Source of the DNA: Pararge aegeria
Taxonomy: Eukaryota; Arthropoda; Insecta; Lepidoptera; Nymphalidae
DNA: 64,000 nucleotides
Direction: 5' to 3'
Assembly (NCBI RefSeq): GCF_905163445.1
Contig: NC_053201.1
Span: 9,248,001-9,312,000, forward strand
Under the pieces are notes generated by a model that saw only the letters and a program-made list of their open reading frames with translations, was not told where the DNA came from and did no database searches. Numbering within the stretch: the first letter of the stretch is position 1; each line of letters starts with the position of its first letter. This document shows positions 1 through 11,840 of the stretch, in pieces. A program made the translations under genes and the position numbers.

Positions 1-1700
1 TTGTTCATAATCTGACTAATCAGCGGATCTTTAACGGAGGCCTTTGTTCGTTTAAAAATCTGTTAATCTCGAGCCAATTTCACTGAGGAAAGCTGACGTT
101 TAATTTTATTGCCGCCCCGTCAGTCTTCATTGAATCGTTTATGGCATACGCTTCGTCAATTAATATCGAATTTTATGTCCTTGGTGTGCCTTGGTATGGC
201 CAGAGTGTGCGCTATTCAAGTTACCAGCGAGTTCGGAAGGCGTATGTTTTCTCTATTTTTTATATCTCCAAATCAAGTTTTTTTTCGAACGTACCTGATC
301 CCATCCCAATGTTGCTTACTATTGCCTTTTCAGCTTGTCGAGCTCGATTTACCCTGAAAACACAGCAGTTTCGTTCGTAAAAAGTTCGCTTTGTCTGCTT
401 AATAATTGTTATCAGAGCCTTCTTTAGTTAGCTAGTTAGCTAGTTTTCTTTGACTGGGTTCATCGACCGCTCGGGTTCCATCTCGTAAATATCGGAGCGT
501 TGAGGTGCGCTCGTGCACCCTTTATAAGAGTCATTAACTTTACATAAACATACAAGAAAAAGTTAACATAATATAAATGGCATACATGATTTTGTTTGAA
601 CGAAATATTTTTATCTAAGTAGAAATAAAGAGTTTCGTAAGGTTAAATGTTACATGCCGTGATCGAAACGTAAACAATCAAACAAAAGCATAGCGTAAAC
701 TAAATCGCTGTCACAGTTTACCCACAACGCTGCCCACTCGGCTAGACGTATTGTCACTCAGGCCTACACTTACGTTTGATTGGCTTGATTATGAGCTTTT
801 TGAGGGACGATGATATATCTGACTGGAAAGTCACTAATGTATATTATACTAGTTATTGAAAGAAAAGAATTTAAGAAATGTATAAACTTATATATTTTTT
901 TGTTTTATACAGGTACGACTACACATATTATCATCAGGAAAAATTCATTGCTCACGCGTAAATGAGCTCGTCGCAGCTTTAGCTTTGTTTTGGTAAAGTA
1001 TGTTAGTATTATAATATATAAAAAAAAACAGTTTGAATTAGTAGGGATCAACGAAAAACGAAACCTTTTAGAAACTTTTTACTAAATCTGGATTTGATAA
1101 TTTTTTGTTTACAAGTAAACAGGTACATGTACAGTTCGTGGACCAAATATCCCAAATGAACAGCTTTAGTAAAATATCCAAAGCTATATTATCCAAACAC
1201 CTTCATAGTTTTTTTAGATATTAAAATTGTGAATTGTATTCCCCACTAAAGCGAATACAAGGAAAACGTTAACGATCAGTTATTCAATTACAAATGTACC
1301 AAAAACCCAAATGGGTGAGAAAAGGAATTTACAGAGGCAAGCTGTTCTTCTAACTCTATTGCCTAAATAACGATATATCACGTCGATTCGAAATGACACA
1401 CGAAACCAACAACGTTAAGGAAAATCTACGTCAATGCGTATCCATTTTTCATGACATAAAAGATAACTAACGCACTTTTTGTGATGCGAAATTGAGATTT
1501 ATGATTATTTCGAAAAATATCTGTTTAAGCATCACGTGAGAATAAATATGACTACGTCGCATAGTGTATATGTATATATAAGTATATAAAGCATGATAGA
1601 AAACTTTATGGTAAAAGAGAAAAAGACAGGTGATTTAGGTGGTTCAAATGAGAAAGATAGGACGATATATAAAAATCAAAATCATAAATAAAATATATAA
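1..1700. other. AT-rich non-coding stretch, no gene seen
   Basis: Short chance open frames only; none has a recognisable domain or a run of coding-like third positions. A small reiteration of GTTAGCTA lies near 425-447. Nothing else can be supported. Confidence 0.6.
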
Positions 1701-1775
1701 ATGAAGCCAGGCACAGACTTTTTTTCACTTTTTACACTAATATTAACGACTCTTGTGAGTCTAAAGACACCGAAA

Positions 1776-2258
1776 ACTTATATTTTTATAATTTTTATTA
1801 GTGTTTTTACCTACACTTGGAGGAATTATCAATTTTATAAATTTAAAATGCATATAAAAAATTGCCTGAGAGTCGCAGGTTCAAATCCTGTCGGTTCCGA
1901 AAATTTTTATATGCATTTTAAATTTATAAAATTGATAATTCCTCCAAGTGTACGTAAAAACACTAATAAAAATTATGAAAATATATAAAAAAAAAAAAGC
2001 AATGAGCGATGACATCTCTTGTTTCAAACGTGTCTCATTGTAATATGGACCTTTGAAAAAGTAGATCGAAACTGCAACGTTTCCTACTAGATGACGCTAC
2101 AGTCGCTATAAGACTAATGTGAAAGGCATTTACTAATTTCGGCATCGACGGCCGTAGCTTAATTGGTGAAAGCGCTCATGCCGCGATTGCCCGAGAGTCG
2201 CAGGTTCAAATCCTGTCGGTTCCGAAATTTTTTATATGAATTTAAATTTATAAAACCG
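1776..2258 (+). repeat. T-family tRNA-like repeat, partly duplicated
   Basis: The stretch holds two copies of a tRNA-like 3' half, GTCGCAGGTTCAAATCCTGT (1872-1891 and 2199-2218), where GGTTCAAATCC resembles a pol III B box. The second copy also has a 5' half with an A-box-like TAGCTTAATTGG (2155-2166). Each tRNA-like piece is followed by the same AT-rich sequence (ATATG..TTTAAATTTATAAAA). Between them is a body beginning GCAATGAG (about 1999). A diverged copy in opposite orientation lies at 30666-31022, so this is an interspersed family, probably a tRNA-derived SINE or a tandemly arranged derivative. The acceptor stem does not pair, so a functional tRNA is unlikely. Confidence 0.65.
1778..1987. 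repeat. Near-perfect inverted repeat, 86-bp arms
   Basis: Left arm 1778-1863 and right arm 1902-1987 are reverse complements with only a few mismatches or indels (for example TTTTTACCTACACTTGG against the complement of CCAAGTGTACGTAAAAA). The 38-base spacer is a tRNA-like 3' half containing a B-box-like motif. Transcription would give a long hairpin. The arms contain the T-family end sequence in both orientations, so one arm is an inverted copy rather than a transposon TIR. Confidence 0.85.
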
Positions 2259-5200
2259 AAAACTTAGTCTGTTTGCCCAACATTGGCAAAGGCCTCCCCT
2301 CTTCTTGTCCAATCTTTTCTATTTAAAACTTTCCTAGTCCGTGTTTTCACTGCTTTTGCTTCCAATTCGTCTTTCTACCTTCGAAACTGTACCACGATTC
2401 CTTTTTCTATTTCTTAATGTCAAAAAGTGGTTTCCTGGTTTTTTAACAGTTATTATTACAAATATGTTAAAATTATTATCGTTCGTTCCTTCGTTAGTAG
2501 TAAGTTCCATTTTACATTGCTATTTGAGTGTTTCGATATTCGAAATCCTTACTGCGATTGCCAGTGTATGGTTAATGTTCTATTAAGGGTACAGTCCAAA
2601 CAAAGTTCAGACATTATAAATAAGGTACGTAGTCGAAAATACTAACCGGATCCACTAAAGTTAGACCAACGGGGTAGCATAGTAATGCCCATATTTTGTA
2701 TACATAATTCAAATACAATATATTCTTGTTTCCATTGCGTTTGCACTCAATGCGAGATAGCCTGTTCCCGTTTACAAAACACATAACGAAAATCAAATAC
2801 AACAAATTGAAATCTATCGTGCGGGGCAACGCAAACATCAGGATCGAGCCGGAGTTTTATACAGCGAAATTCAAAGTAAAATATTTATTGTCTGCGCTAC
2901 TCCCCGACTTGAATAAACACCCGGTGTTTCTGTCTGAAGCCCGTTTTGAGTGAGGGGACTGCACGAAAAATGACACTTTCAAGTTGAAAAAAAACCATTA
3001 CCAATTTCTGAACTGGTATTTTTCGACTACTTTAGCTAGATAGTTGTATACTAAAATAGCAATCAGATATGCAGGTAGATTCTACCTGTGTAGGTCTTCT
3101 TATCTTGCCCTTATCCAATGCTATATGGGTTTGGCAAAACAGGTCCTTTTCAAACTTGAGTGCAGACTTTCTTGGTCTAGATACGGTGGTATATTTTTAA
3201 CGATCAATTACTACTTGCTTACGGTCAATACACCTGGAGAATGTTCTTGTTGGTAGAATAATTGTCACCTTTTGTTTGAAGGGGCTTTCATCCCAGTTTA
3301 ATCGCTCAAACAGTTTTGGACCCTTTCGGAGAACTTCCTCTTTGCAGCAGATTCGTTTGTCATCAGAAGGTCTCCCTAGGCTATATAACGTCTTGGGGTG
3401 GTCCTGCTGGTTACGCCTGGTGGTTACGCTCCATCATCATCAGTATTTATCATTGTATTTAATTTATATTTAGGTGCGTTATTTGACCACGAAAATACTT
3501 TTAAAATACTCGAATACTAATTCCATATTTATTGGAGTATTTATCTGTCAAACATTTACACTATTCATATGAATTCATCCATTAAATACAAAACACAAAT
3601 AGTGTTGAAATGTTTGCGGATCTACGACTATTTGGAAGCCAATAATTTTCAAACAATTTGAAATCAATTTAATAAGGGCCCGGTAACGCGGTGAGTGAAT
3701 TGTCGCTTACAAATGTCATTTTGGGTCCCCGGCCCTTAAATAAACACTTCTTGTTATTCTCAGTCGTCCGTTTAAACAATTTGCTTGCTTATTAGGCTTT
3801 TGTTACTCGAAAAGTTTCGAAGCTCCTTTATTGGCATATTAATTTTGTAGGTCTCTTAAGGACCCCGTTTGATTAAATACGATAAAGAAACTCAGACGTC
3901 GGGAATAAAGTGAGCTCAGTATTTTTCTTGATTATTTTTACTTTTATCTTTACTGACTTTTATCTCAATATACTTATTTGATACAGCAGTTTTGTACTTT
4001 CATCTCTTGGATTGTCTGTTATTATTTTAAGCCATAGCCATTGGCCATATTTAGTTCGTTCAGTTTACATCTGATTGAGATTCGTAATAATTAAATACCC
4101 TGGTTCAATATTCATAACAAAAAATGGTATATTTTCACCTACCAAAAATGAAATAATATTATTAATTTTTGGTTTCCTATGTATTTATGGAGTTTATTTA
4201 ATTTAATTTAGTTATTATAAACCAGTTTTAGATTTTCTGCTATGCACTCTCTTTGCAAAATGTACTTTATATGAAGTAAGGTTATTCCCAAACGAGAGAT
4301 TTATTATTGTTATTGTAATTAAAATAAATCTTTGTCAACAATAGAAGCCGCAAAGGCTTATGAAGCTTAAATAAATACTTATAAAACTCGACGTTCATTT
4401 AAAATATTATCATAATTTTTAACATTCAGCATAATGATGATTTTCGTCATAATACTCCTGGAGAGTTCCGAAGAATTTGCATAGAATCATAATAAGTAAT
4501 TCCGCTAAAGATTCCGAACGCCTACATTTCTCAGTTTATCCATCGGATACTTTATACCTTTGTGGAAATAAACCGGATCCCTCCTCAGGGATTGAATTCC
4601 CACTCGGTGTTTGTTCACAGCATCTTTATTTTGTGGACTGAAATGCAATATATTCTCTACCCTATTTCAACACTGTCTACAGATTAAATGTAGAAATAGA
4701 GTTATCAAAACAATGGGTGCGGCCATCTAAAAAGGACATCGAAGACACAGACAAAGTCAGTTAATTTATTTCATATACTTTTATTAACTTTTTAAGTTGA
4801 CTTGTTCTAATTTTGAATCAAAATGTGTAATAGATTTTCTGTCACTTCCAAATTTACGATCAGATATATACATCTCTGTGGTTTGGATGACAATTAATGA
4901 TCTCATAATGGAATTAGATTATGAGCATTGGAAAATACTATTATACTGTGTTATAAAAATAAAATAAATATTAATTTATTTCACTTATTAGTGATAAACG
5001 TGTTAGTAAGTTTTAGTAACAATTTTAAATTACGTGTCTATATTATGGTTGTAAGTCAACAATAATCGCTATTGTTATTCCCAATTATAGCAGCTGAAAA
5101 ATTAATACTTGTACCGTAACCGTACCTACTGTAAGTGGAACTTGTGAAATAAACTCATATAAATCGTAATTTTTTTTTATTTTAATAAGATTAATACGAC

Positions 5201-5744
5201 TGTGTAGGACGTACCTATGTTTAACGACCTTTACCTGTCCTCTAGCAGGAAAAAAATAATAATTTACATTATGATCAAATTAGACTTCTGTGCCTGACGC
5301 TGACAACACACGCGCGGTGTTCGTATTAGTTTACTAAGTGAGCTATATATTATAGCTACACTTTATATATCTTAATTCTCTCCCATGTTACGAAATTTAC
5401 CTTAATGTGACCTTCACACATGTGGGGTGGGTGGCGCTTCTTGATTGTCCGCTGGCTGAATGATGATGATGATAAAGTAGAGTACAAGCAAGAGCGCCGA
5501 CAATGTAAAGAAAGCCTTCTCGTACGAGAATATTACAGAATTGAAAGTAAATGAGAATATTAACAAAACCATTTAATTTCCATTCCTTCCTTCCCAAATG
5601 AAACCGAGCCTCGGAACCGCGTCGCGAAATTAGGAGCGTTATTAAGCGGCGTTCACACTGTTAATCAGTCTTGACGGAACGTGTGTGATTCGCAACGCGT
5701 ATCCGAGTGAAATACTGCCTACGTGCCTGTACGTCCGGACTCCG
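2259..5744. other. Long AT-rich stretch without a supported gene
   Basis: Open frames of 60-81 codons occur on both strands but overlap each other and show no domain or splice context. Sequence around 2740-2950 is slightly less AT-rich, yet its frames do not resemble a known protein. No repeat family could be named. Confidence 0.5.
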
Positions 5745-5800
5745 GTATTAGCTATATCGCGGGCTAGCTTTGCCCGCAGTTTCGCCTGCGATCATTTAAA
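5745..5800 (+). repeat. F-family repeat fragment (5' part)
   Basis: GCGGGCTAGCTTTGCCCGCA followed by GTTTCGCCTGCG matches the GC-rich 'Cys-Gly-codon-like' start of the F repeats seen at 15505 and 55713. The rest of the copy is not recognisable. Confidence 0.45.
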
Positions 5801-6130
5801 ACTTCATTATCTTTTTCCATAACTTAAAAAGGCTCCGTTCTTCGGTAGAAATATTTGGGAGAGCATTATTTGAGCACCTATGGTAAGTATTAATAGAAAA
5901 ATTTTTTTTAAACTGTACCTTAAGAGGGATAAGAGATTACTACTCCCAAAAAATATGTGTATCAAGAAAATAAACGTTCGAAAATATTGCTTTATTGCAA
6001 CAGTAAGTTCTGAAGCAAGAATCGTAACACATTTTTCTAGTTTATCCCATACATTTTGTATTTTACCTATACTTTATAACTTTACCTTTGTCCTATTTGA
6101 ACCGGGCATATGCAATTGGGGAAAATATTT

Positions 6131-6360
6131 GATTAGGCGTTATTTTACGAAAATCCATGATATGTTATGAAATTAAGCTTCATTTGCTATATATACTAAC
6201 TCCGCGAAAACAGGAGAATCGGTATGGTGTAATTTATAATTTCTTCAATCTTTAAACTCCACACCAAACAGATTTGGACTATGCACATACTTTGCGCACG
6301 TTTCAATCCAAAGCACTCCTCAAAAGCACATCGTCAGGAGATATAGACTTAAGCAAATTA
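6131..6360 (-). repeat. D-family repeat copy
   Basis: On the minus strand this carries the D landmarks in order: GAAACGTGCGCAAAG (about 6304-6290), AATCTGTTTGGTGTGGAGTT, AAGAAATTATAAATTACACC, a TTTTCGCGGAGT variant and AAGCTTAATTTC, ending near a 'GGATTTTCGTAAAATAACGCC' type end. The same order is found at 38420-38524 and 46381-46515. The hAT element at 6404 lies just downstream of its 5' side. The class of D is not known to me; a retroelement 3' end is possible. Confidence 0.7.
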
Positions 6361-6395
6361 AGATTAATTTTCATAACTTCGGCAAAATTTCTTAG

Positions 6396-8031
6396 TCTAC
6401 GGGCAGTGGCGTGCATAGGGTTTTCGGTCAGGGAATGCATGAAAAAAAATAGGTACTGAACATGCTATTTTGAGGTTACTGTATAATTTTATTTGTGAGT
6501 AGGTACCTAACCTAACATTGTTTGTGATACCCATGTAGATCTTCTCATCATCTCATATTTCCAGTAGGTATAGTAAGCTCTGAGACGACCGACTAGCGAG
6601 TTTTTAAAATTGTCTGCCATTGCGGCAATTACATTAAATAATGTTTTTTAGTGTAAACAATAAACAAACATAGGTATTATTATAAATAAATAATGAAACA
6701 AAACATTGATCACTGCTATTCGCCTGTTTCTGTAAGTTAGTCAGAGCTCTTTTTACGTGCCGCTCCTTGTAGGTGCATTCCTTCCTTTACGAATAATCTC
6801 AATTAAACGTTAGTTAAGAATTAGCTCTAAACTTCCCTACATTTTCCAAGCACACTGAACCATCAGATCACACGCCGAATATAAGAACTTTCTTACACTA
6901 AGAATATTCCTCACAATCATTTACAAACAGTACACTGTCACAAAGGTTAATGTTAACAATAATAATTGTAACTATTTACAAACAACCGTACAGCAAACGA
7001 AAAAAACAGTAATTAATTCTAATTCGGTGAATATAAGTTGTTATGACAGAAGGTAAAAGGTAAACAATAATGGCGCTGAGCGATCGCCAGCGATAATGAG
7101 AATATCATAGTCAAAATATGTCCGTAATATTTTCTTAGTACACAAATCCTATTAAAAGTTGTCATTTGAAGAATATTACTTAATCAGTTACCAATGGCAC
7201 CTGGTAGGTATACGTTAATAATTTATTTAACATAATTCGGCAACTTTTAATTTGGTTATTTTAATATACTTTTTGAACAAATTAGGTACTTATAAATTTC
7301 TAAAGACCTTGAATGTTATAAAATTCATTGATAAATTTTTTAACTACAAAAAAGAATTATTGCCGTTTAAAACAATAACAAACAAAGCAAATTACTTGTG
7401 CTTATAAAAAAACAAAGCATACATTTGGATTTCAAATTTCCGTAAGCAGTGCTTTTAAGATTTGCACACAAGCGAAATCCCTATACTGGAAACCTGGAAA
7501 ACTCGCACACATAGAAAGAGTCAAATATTGTGTAAGCACGCACGCGATTATATCACTACACACCAGAACTTCCTTGTGTGCTGGTGCACACAAGTAACGA
7601 CAGATGCATTCAATCGCCGTGCTTCTATGGAGACCGCGGCGGCGCGGCGCATTAATTCGAGCGACGAATAAACGATTTGCCCGGCAATGGATACTTAATC
7701 GTGAAAACCCCAGCTAATTTTATGAGATTTAAATTATATTTAAAGCGTTACTTTTTATTTAGGGATACTGTTTACAACTCAAAATTAAAATATAGTCGAA
7801 ATATTATGCAGTTTGTCTATTTTAGTTCTAAACCATGACACGGGACTTGTCCATTGATTTACATAGAAGTGCGGCCGGTTTTAACTAGATGGCGCTTTTA
7901 TAGTTTTCTATTAACTGTTTAATTTTTTTTCAATCTTTAAATTTTAAATCGTCCTTATGGTCTGAGAGGCCCTGAGGTCAGGGTATGCACTGCTTATTTG
8001 CATCTATGAGATGCACGCCACTGTCTACGGG
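6396..8031. mobile_element. Non-autonomous hAT-like DNA transposon, 1.62 kb, with 8-bp TSDs
   Basis: The element proper is 6404-8023. It begins CAGTGGCGTGCAT and ends ATGCACGCCACTG, an exact 13-bp terminal inverted repeat. It is flanked by the direct repeat TCTACGGG at 6396-6403 and 8024-8031. An 8-bp TSD with CAGTGGCG-type ends is typical of the hAT superfamily. No transposase-like frame is present inside; the longest frame (7462-7671) has no domain and ends in a GC-rich patch near 7640. The right end shares more internal sequence with a 144-bp element at 57148-57291, so both belong to one family. The identical TSD suggests a fairly young insertion, mobilised in trans. Confidence 0.88.
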
Positions 8032-8177
8032 ATACCTGAAATTCAACGCTGACAAAGTTGCCGCCTTCCCCTAGTTCATCTCATTAATCTGAAGGCTGCG
8101 TAGAAGCTGAAAAAACCAAGAAACCTTCGCATTTAAATAATGATAGTACGGATGAAATGCGTAATTCCAAATTTTAC

Positions 8178-8290
8178 ACTTTTTTTTTATACCACTACGA
8201 GTTAGCTCTTGACTGCGACATCACCTTGTGGTAGTAATGATACAGTCTGAAATGGTGACGTGTTCCCTAACCTGTTAGGGATTATGGCAT
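8178..8290 (-). mobile_element. B-family SINE, 3' part only
   Basis: Starts with a poly-T run (the A-rich tail on the minus strand), then TACGAGTTAGCTCTTGACTG and CCTAACCTGTTAGGGATTATG, the end region of B SINEs. The tRNA head is missing, a 5' truncation usual for retrotransposed SINEs. Confidence 0.75.
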
Positions 8291-8442
8291 TTAGTAATTT
8301 TGAAATCGGAATCGGAACTATTTGCTCTTTTGATACTACCTCGTGGAAGCATGCATTGAGTAATGAAGTAGCTTCTTACTCCCAAAAACAAACTCCTTAT
8401 TAAAATAACCTTAACATTACTCCATTTCTGCATGAAAGAATC

Positions 8443-8500
8443 CAGCAAACACACTTTCGCATTTCTATTATTAATAGGGATTGAGAAATACCGCGACGAA
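8443..8500 (+). repeat. F-family tail and head pieces side by side
   Basis: ACACACTTTCGCATTTCTAT followed by TATTAATAGGGATT is the F tail; a GCGACGAAGCCCGGG piece next to it resembles the F start. This could be two abutting fragments. Confidence 0.45.
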
Positions 8501-8530
8501 GCCCGGGTAATGTGTGTATAAAATGATTAC

Positions 8531-8705
8531 CTCACGCGTATGTTACTCTGTTTACAGTGACTCCCTGTTTCGTGTACCTTTGCCAGCCAGGCAAATGCGA
8601 TGTCTCGAAACAGTTTTACGGTTGGATTATAAGAGACGAGATCTGATTTCTCGATCAGCGCGAAGCTGTCATCCGTGACTCCATCAAAAGGAATACATAA
8701 ATCTT
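8531..8705 (-). CDS. Candidate orphan exon, unknown protein
   Basis: An open frame runs on the minus strand with strongly coding-like codons: residues IPFDGVTDDSFALIEKSDLV then SYNPTVKLFRDIAFAWLAKV, many G/C third positions in a very AT-rich setting. A plausible 3' splice site (pyrimidine-rich, ending GTTAG) lies just before base 8705. Two possible 5' splice sites follow: after 8578 (AAAG|GTAC) and after 8531 (GAG|GTAAT). The frame stays open to both. It could be one exon of a host gene, or a coding relic of a mobile element. I do not recognise the protein and see no partner exon nearby. Confidence 0.35.
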
Positions 8706-8757
8706 CTAACAAGATTAAAACCTTTTACTATATAATAGACCCTAGAAGGTGGGGAAA

Positions 8758-8816
8758 TCCTATCCTTACTAATATTTTAAATGCGAAAGTGCGTTTGTTA
8801 GTTGTCCTTCCTTTCT
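8758..8816 (-). repeat. F-family tail fragment, inverted
   Basis: ACTAATATTTTAAATGCGAA followed by AGTGCGTTTGTTAG is the reverse complement of the F tail (TTCGCATTTATAATATTAGT). Only the tail is recognisable. Confidence 0.5.
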
Positions 8817-9139
8817 TTTTGGCCTTAAGAAGCAACTAAAGGACTTGATTAAAAGACACACAACATTGTATACACAACTGTCATTAATAAACAGTGCGCT
8901 GTTCTGAATTCATAGTCGGTGTCTCATCCTGGCAGTTTTTCAAAATAACACACAGCCGCAGGTAACATCTAATATAATATAATAGGAATTTGCCTTATTG
9001 TTCGTAGTTGTGATATTATAGGCATATGGAATTTCATCATCAATAATACCTTAACCTAAATTAAATTTAATAGAATTCTTGCAAGTACTCAATTGTGCCA
9101 GAAGGTCTCCACTTCAATCTTTTTTTAGAGTTCCCTTAT

Positions 9140-9212
9140 AATTAACGTTTGTATGTTGTAGTTTGAGTTTCTTGGTGTACAATAAAGAATACTTTTTCTT
9201 TCTGGCTTTCGT
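9140..9212 (+). repeat. Possible LINE 3' tail
   Basis: GTACAATAAAGAATAC followed by TTTTTCTTTCTGG resembles the AATAAAGAATA(CTTT)n ends common in lepidopteran LINEs of the CR1/L2 kind. No coding part precedes it. Weak call. Confidence 0.3.
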
Positions 9213-11235
9213 AATCAGAGTCAATGTTATGGTCAGAATCCAGGGTTGATAATCTTCGTCAACGGTCCACTAGCGCCTGAAGTTAATCAACAATGTAATT
9301 CAAAATCCTTCGATCTATTAATGAAGTTATACCTTTATATCCTTATCGACAAACGTAGGAAATTAATCTTGATTAATTGATTGATTTTGGATCAGATTTC
9401 TTATTGATTGCGGGCGTGGGTACGTTAACAGAGGACATCATCGTCGTCGTTTCTGTGAATATGCAATAGACTTCTAAAGGTTAAAATGATACTGCCAAGT
9501 ATATTCTACTCTAAAACCTGTTCACGATAAAACTAAGCGTCTAGGTTACTCGTCCATTCACATTAGGATTGTAGGACTGTGATTATTCAAATTTATGCGC
9601 ACCGACATTTACGGAGACCATCCATTTTGTGTGTAGTCGCTTTGTTCGATCTAAGTTCTAATGGATAATGCACATTAAGCAAACTGTCAAGTGAAATCTT
9701 TTGTATAGAAATAGCGGAAAGATTTGGCCCAGAGCCCAATGTTTGTCGAATTCTGCGAGAACGTCACTTACAATGTATTACACGTTACAGTCATGACTAA
9801 GTTGCGGATGCCAAGTCTGTTCGTACCAAACGTTCCGTGAAGGTGATAGTCATTATAACTTGTTGTATACACGCAAATTATTTTATGTCTAGAGGTTTTC
9901 CAACGCGTCAACGTTTGTTTCAGTCGCTTGATGGTTGCATGGCATGTTCCGTTAAGTACCTAAGTCCCTTATGTAATTATAAGGATGCTGGATCCAAGCG
10001 ACACAAGACAGTGGTATGTGAACTTTTAAAAGTAACTTGAGCATTATCTATCAAATAGCACCATTTGGTCTGTGAAACTGATGATGAAGACCACGGATGA
10101 CTACCGAAACGAATCAATCAATATTACACTGGATAGCAATTTAGGCTAGTCACAACAAAGTCACAAAAAAAATTCTACAACATTTTAAGTCGGTGACAAG
10201 TAAAATGCAGAAAGTTACTATGTATGGATGATGAACTTCGTATTCCTTTTTATACAGTAGCAAGAAAAGTACCAGTAATTTTCTACATTTTACTTGGACT
10301 TAACTTAAAAATGTTGTAGAAAATATTTATTTCTTCCTCTTATTTGTATAATAAAGTCGGTTCTTTTTTGTCATTTTTTTTTTGTCATAACAACAATATA
10401 GTTTAAGAATGATCTAATCCATTAAATTTTAAATCGGTAGCATAGTTACTGGATGATGTGACTGACTGTATGATGTGTCAACCGAAAAGTCGGATCATTA
10501 CCAATTTAGTACGATACCCTATAAAGCTGAATTCCCTTCCAGTCACAAGCAAAGGTCTTGGTAACGAAAAAAGGTTAGCTTAATTGAGGTACCGATATTT
10601 TTAAACGGCCCAATCTTGAGGTCAGCTTTCAGGAAACTTCGTCCGCAATTTACCCTACCGGCGTTCCGGTTGGTTGCGATGGAAGTGAATTAGGAATTTG
10701 TTAGGGTCGATGTAAGTACTTCTTCTGGGTTTGCGTGTGTATATTAACGTTGATTTTAAGAGTCCTATAAAAAATAACGCGCTCAGTTAAAGGACAACAG
10801 TCATAGAAAGTCATTATATAACATTCGGGCATAAGATTCCTTCTAGTTTATTACTGAAAATCTTCTCATTTCTTTTCTAACGGGATTTTTTTTATCAGAA
10901 AAATAGTTTGCAATTTCAACCGTAGAGACTCAAGACATTGTGATCCCAAGTCAACCACTCGTTACTACTACAGGAACAAGATATTTAACGTATGCAGTGG
11001 AGATCTTCGTTGGCACTTGTTCTCGCATTAAATGGATTATAAAACAACTCATCATACCCTCTTATTCCTTGCAACAAAATTTGGCTGAATTCCCAAATGT
11101 TGAAATCAAATGTCACATGATATTTATTACGGTATACACATCTCAAGTTGCATCAATACCAAGATAAAGTCTCGAAGCAATCGTGACGAAAATACGTAGT
11201 GGGGGTCCGTACGGGGACGGTCTTCGAGCCCGCGC
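9213..11235. other. Unique-looking stretch without a supported gene
   Basis: Open frames of up to 75 codons lie on the plus strand (for example 10940-11167) but have no domain. No repeat family recognised. Confidence 0.45.
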
Positions 11236-11840
11236 CTTCTAACAGCGCGTGTTGCTAGTGACCTAAGGCTTCGTAACATGGTCGCTAACTATGGACCTTA
11301 TAAAAAGTAATTGGTTTACCTAGAGTTTACCGATAGACCGACATAGTAATAGACATATCAATGTCGTGCTGTGGCGGCACATTTGATGACCTTCATGGTG
11401 CGCGCTGTTCATTTAAGTGGGTCCTGGGTTTGATCCCTGGTATTTATAATTTCTGGTTTTTTTCTGGTCTGGTCTAGTGGCTAGTTAGCACCCTATCCTA
11501 CCTGACCTACTGACAAGTCGTGCCGTTAAGCGATATAACGCTATAGCGTTAAGATGTCGCGTAGAAACCCGATTACGGCTATTAAGCCATCACTCGACTA
11601 AGGGGATATAACGGAGAACGGGCAGCAGTGACTCTGTGGTCACCAACCCATCTGCGCTGATGTTTACGGGCGAACCCTTCCGTCGGGGGAGGCTTTTAGC
11701 CCAGCAATAGACTGACTTAGGCTATTGATGAACGGACGGGACGCGAGCACGTAGGACCGATGGACATTGGGGTCTCAAGGAGTACTGAAAACTCCGCACT
11801 GGCAAGCGCAGTGTTAGTAAACCCCCAATTAAGTGCGCGA
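11236..11840 (+). pseudogene. Decayed RTE LINE fragments around a SINE
   Basis: Two pieces match the C-terminal coding region of the RTE element at 16.4 kb: 11240-11312 (GCGTGTTGCTAGTGAC, then CATGGTCGCTAACTATGGAC) and about 11733-11830 (ACCGATGGACATTGGGGTCT, then AGCGCAGTGTTAGTAAACCC). Both are full of substitutions and frame breaks. A B SINE (11391-11592) lies between them. A different tail motif, CCAGCAATAGACTGACTTAG (11701-11720), resembles the 3' end of a second RTE-like family. An old composite; the exact borders are uncertain. Confidence 0.6.
11391..11592 (+). mobile_element. B-family SINE
   Basis: The head has lost its start but keeps GGTCCTGGGTTTGATCCCTG, a B-box region. The body follows with TATAATTTCTGG, CTGGTCTGGTCTAGTGGCTA, a repeated AAGCGATATAACGC-type segment and ATGTCGCGTAGAAACCCGAT. 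It ends before the CTAACAGGTTAGCCC region, so the 3' part is missing or too diverged. Confidence 0.7.

Noticed and set aside
2150..2225. Functional tRNA gene
   Set aside because: A- and B-box-like motifs exist, but the acceptor stem does not pair and the sequence recurs inside a repeat family.
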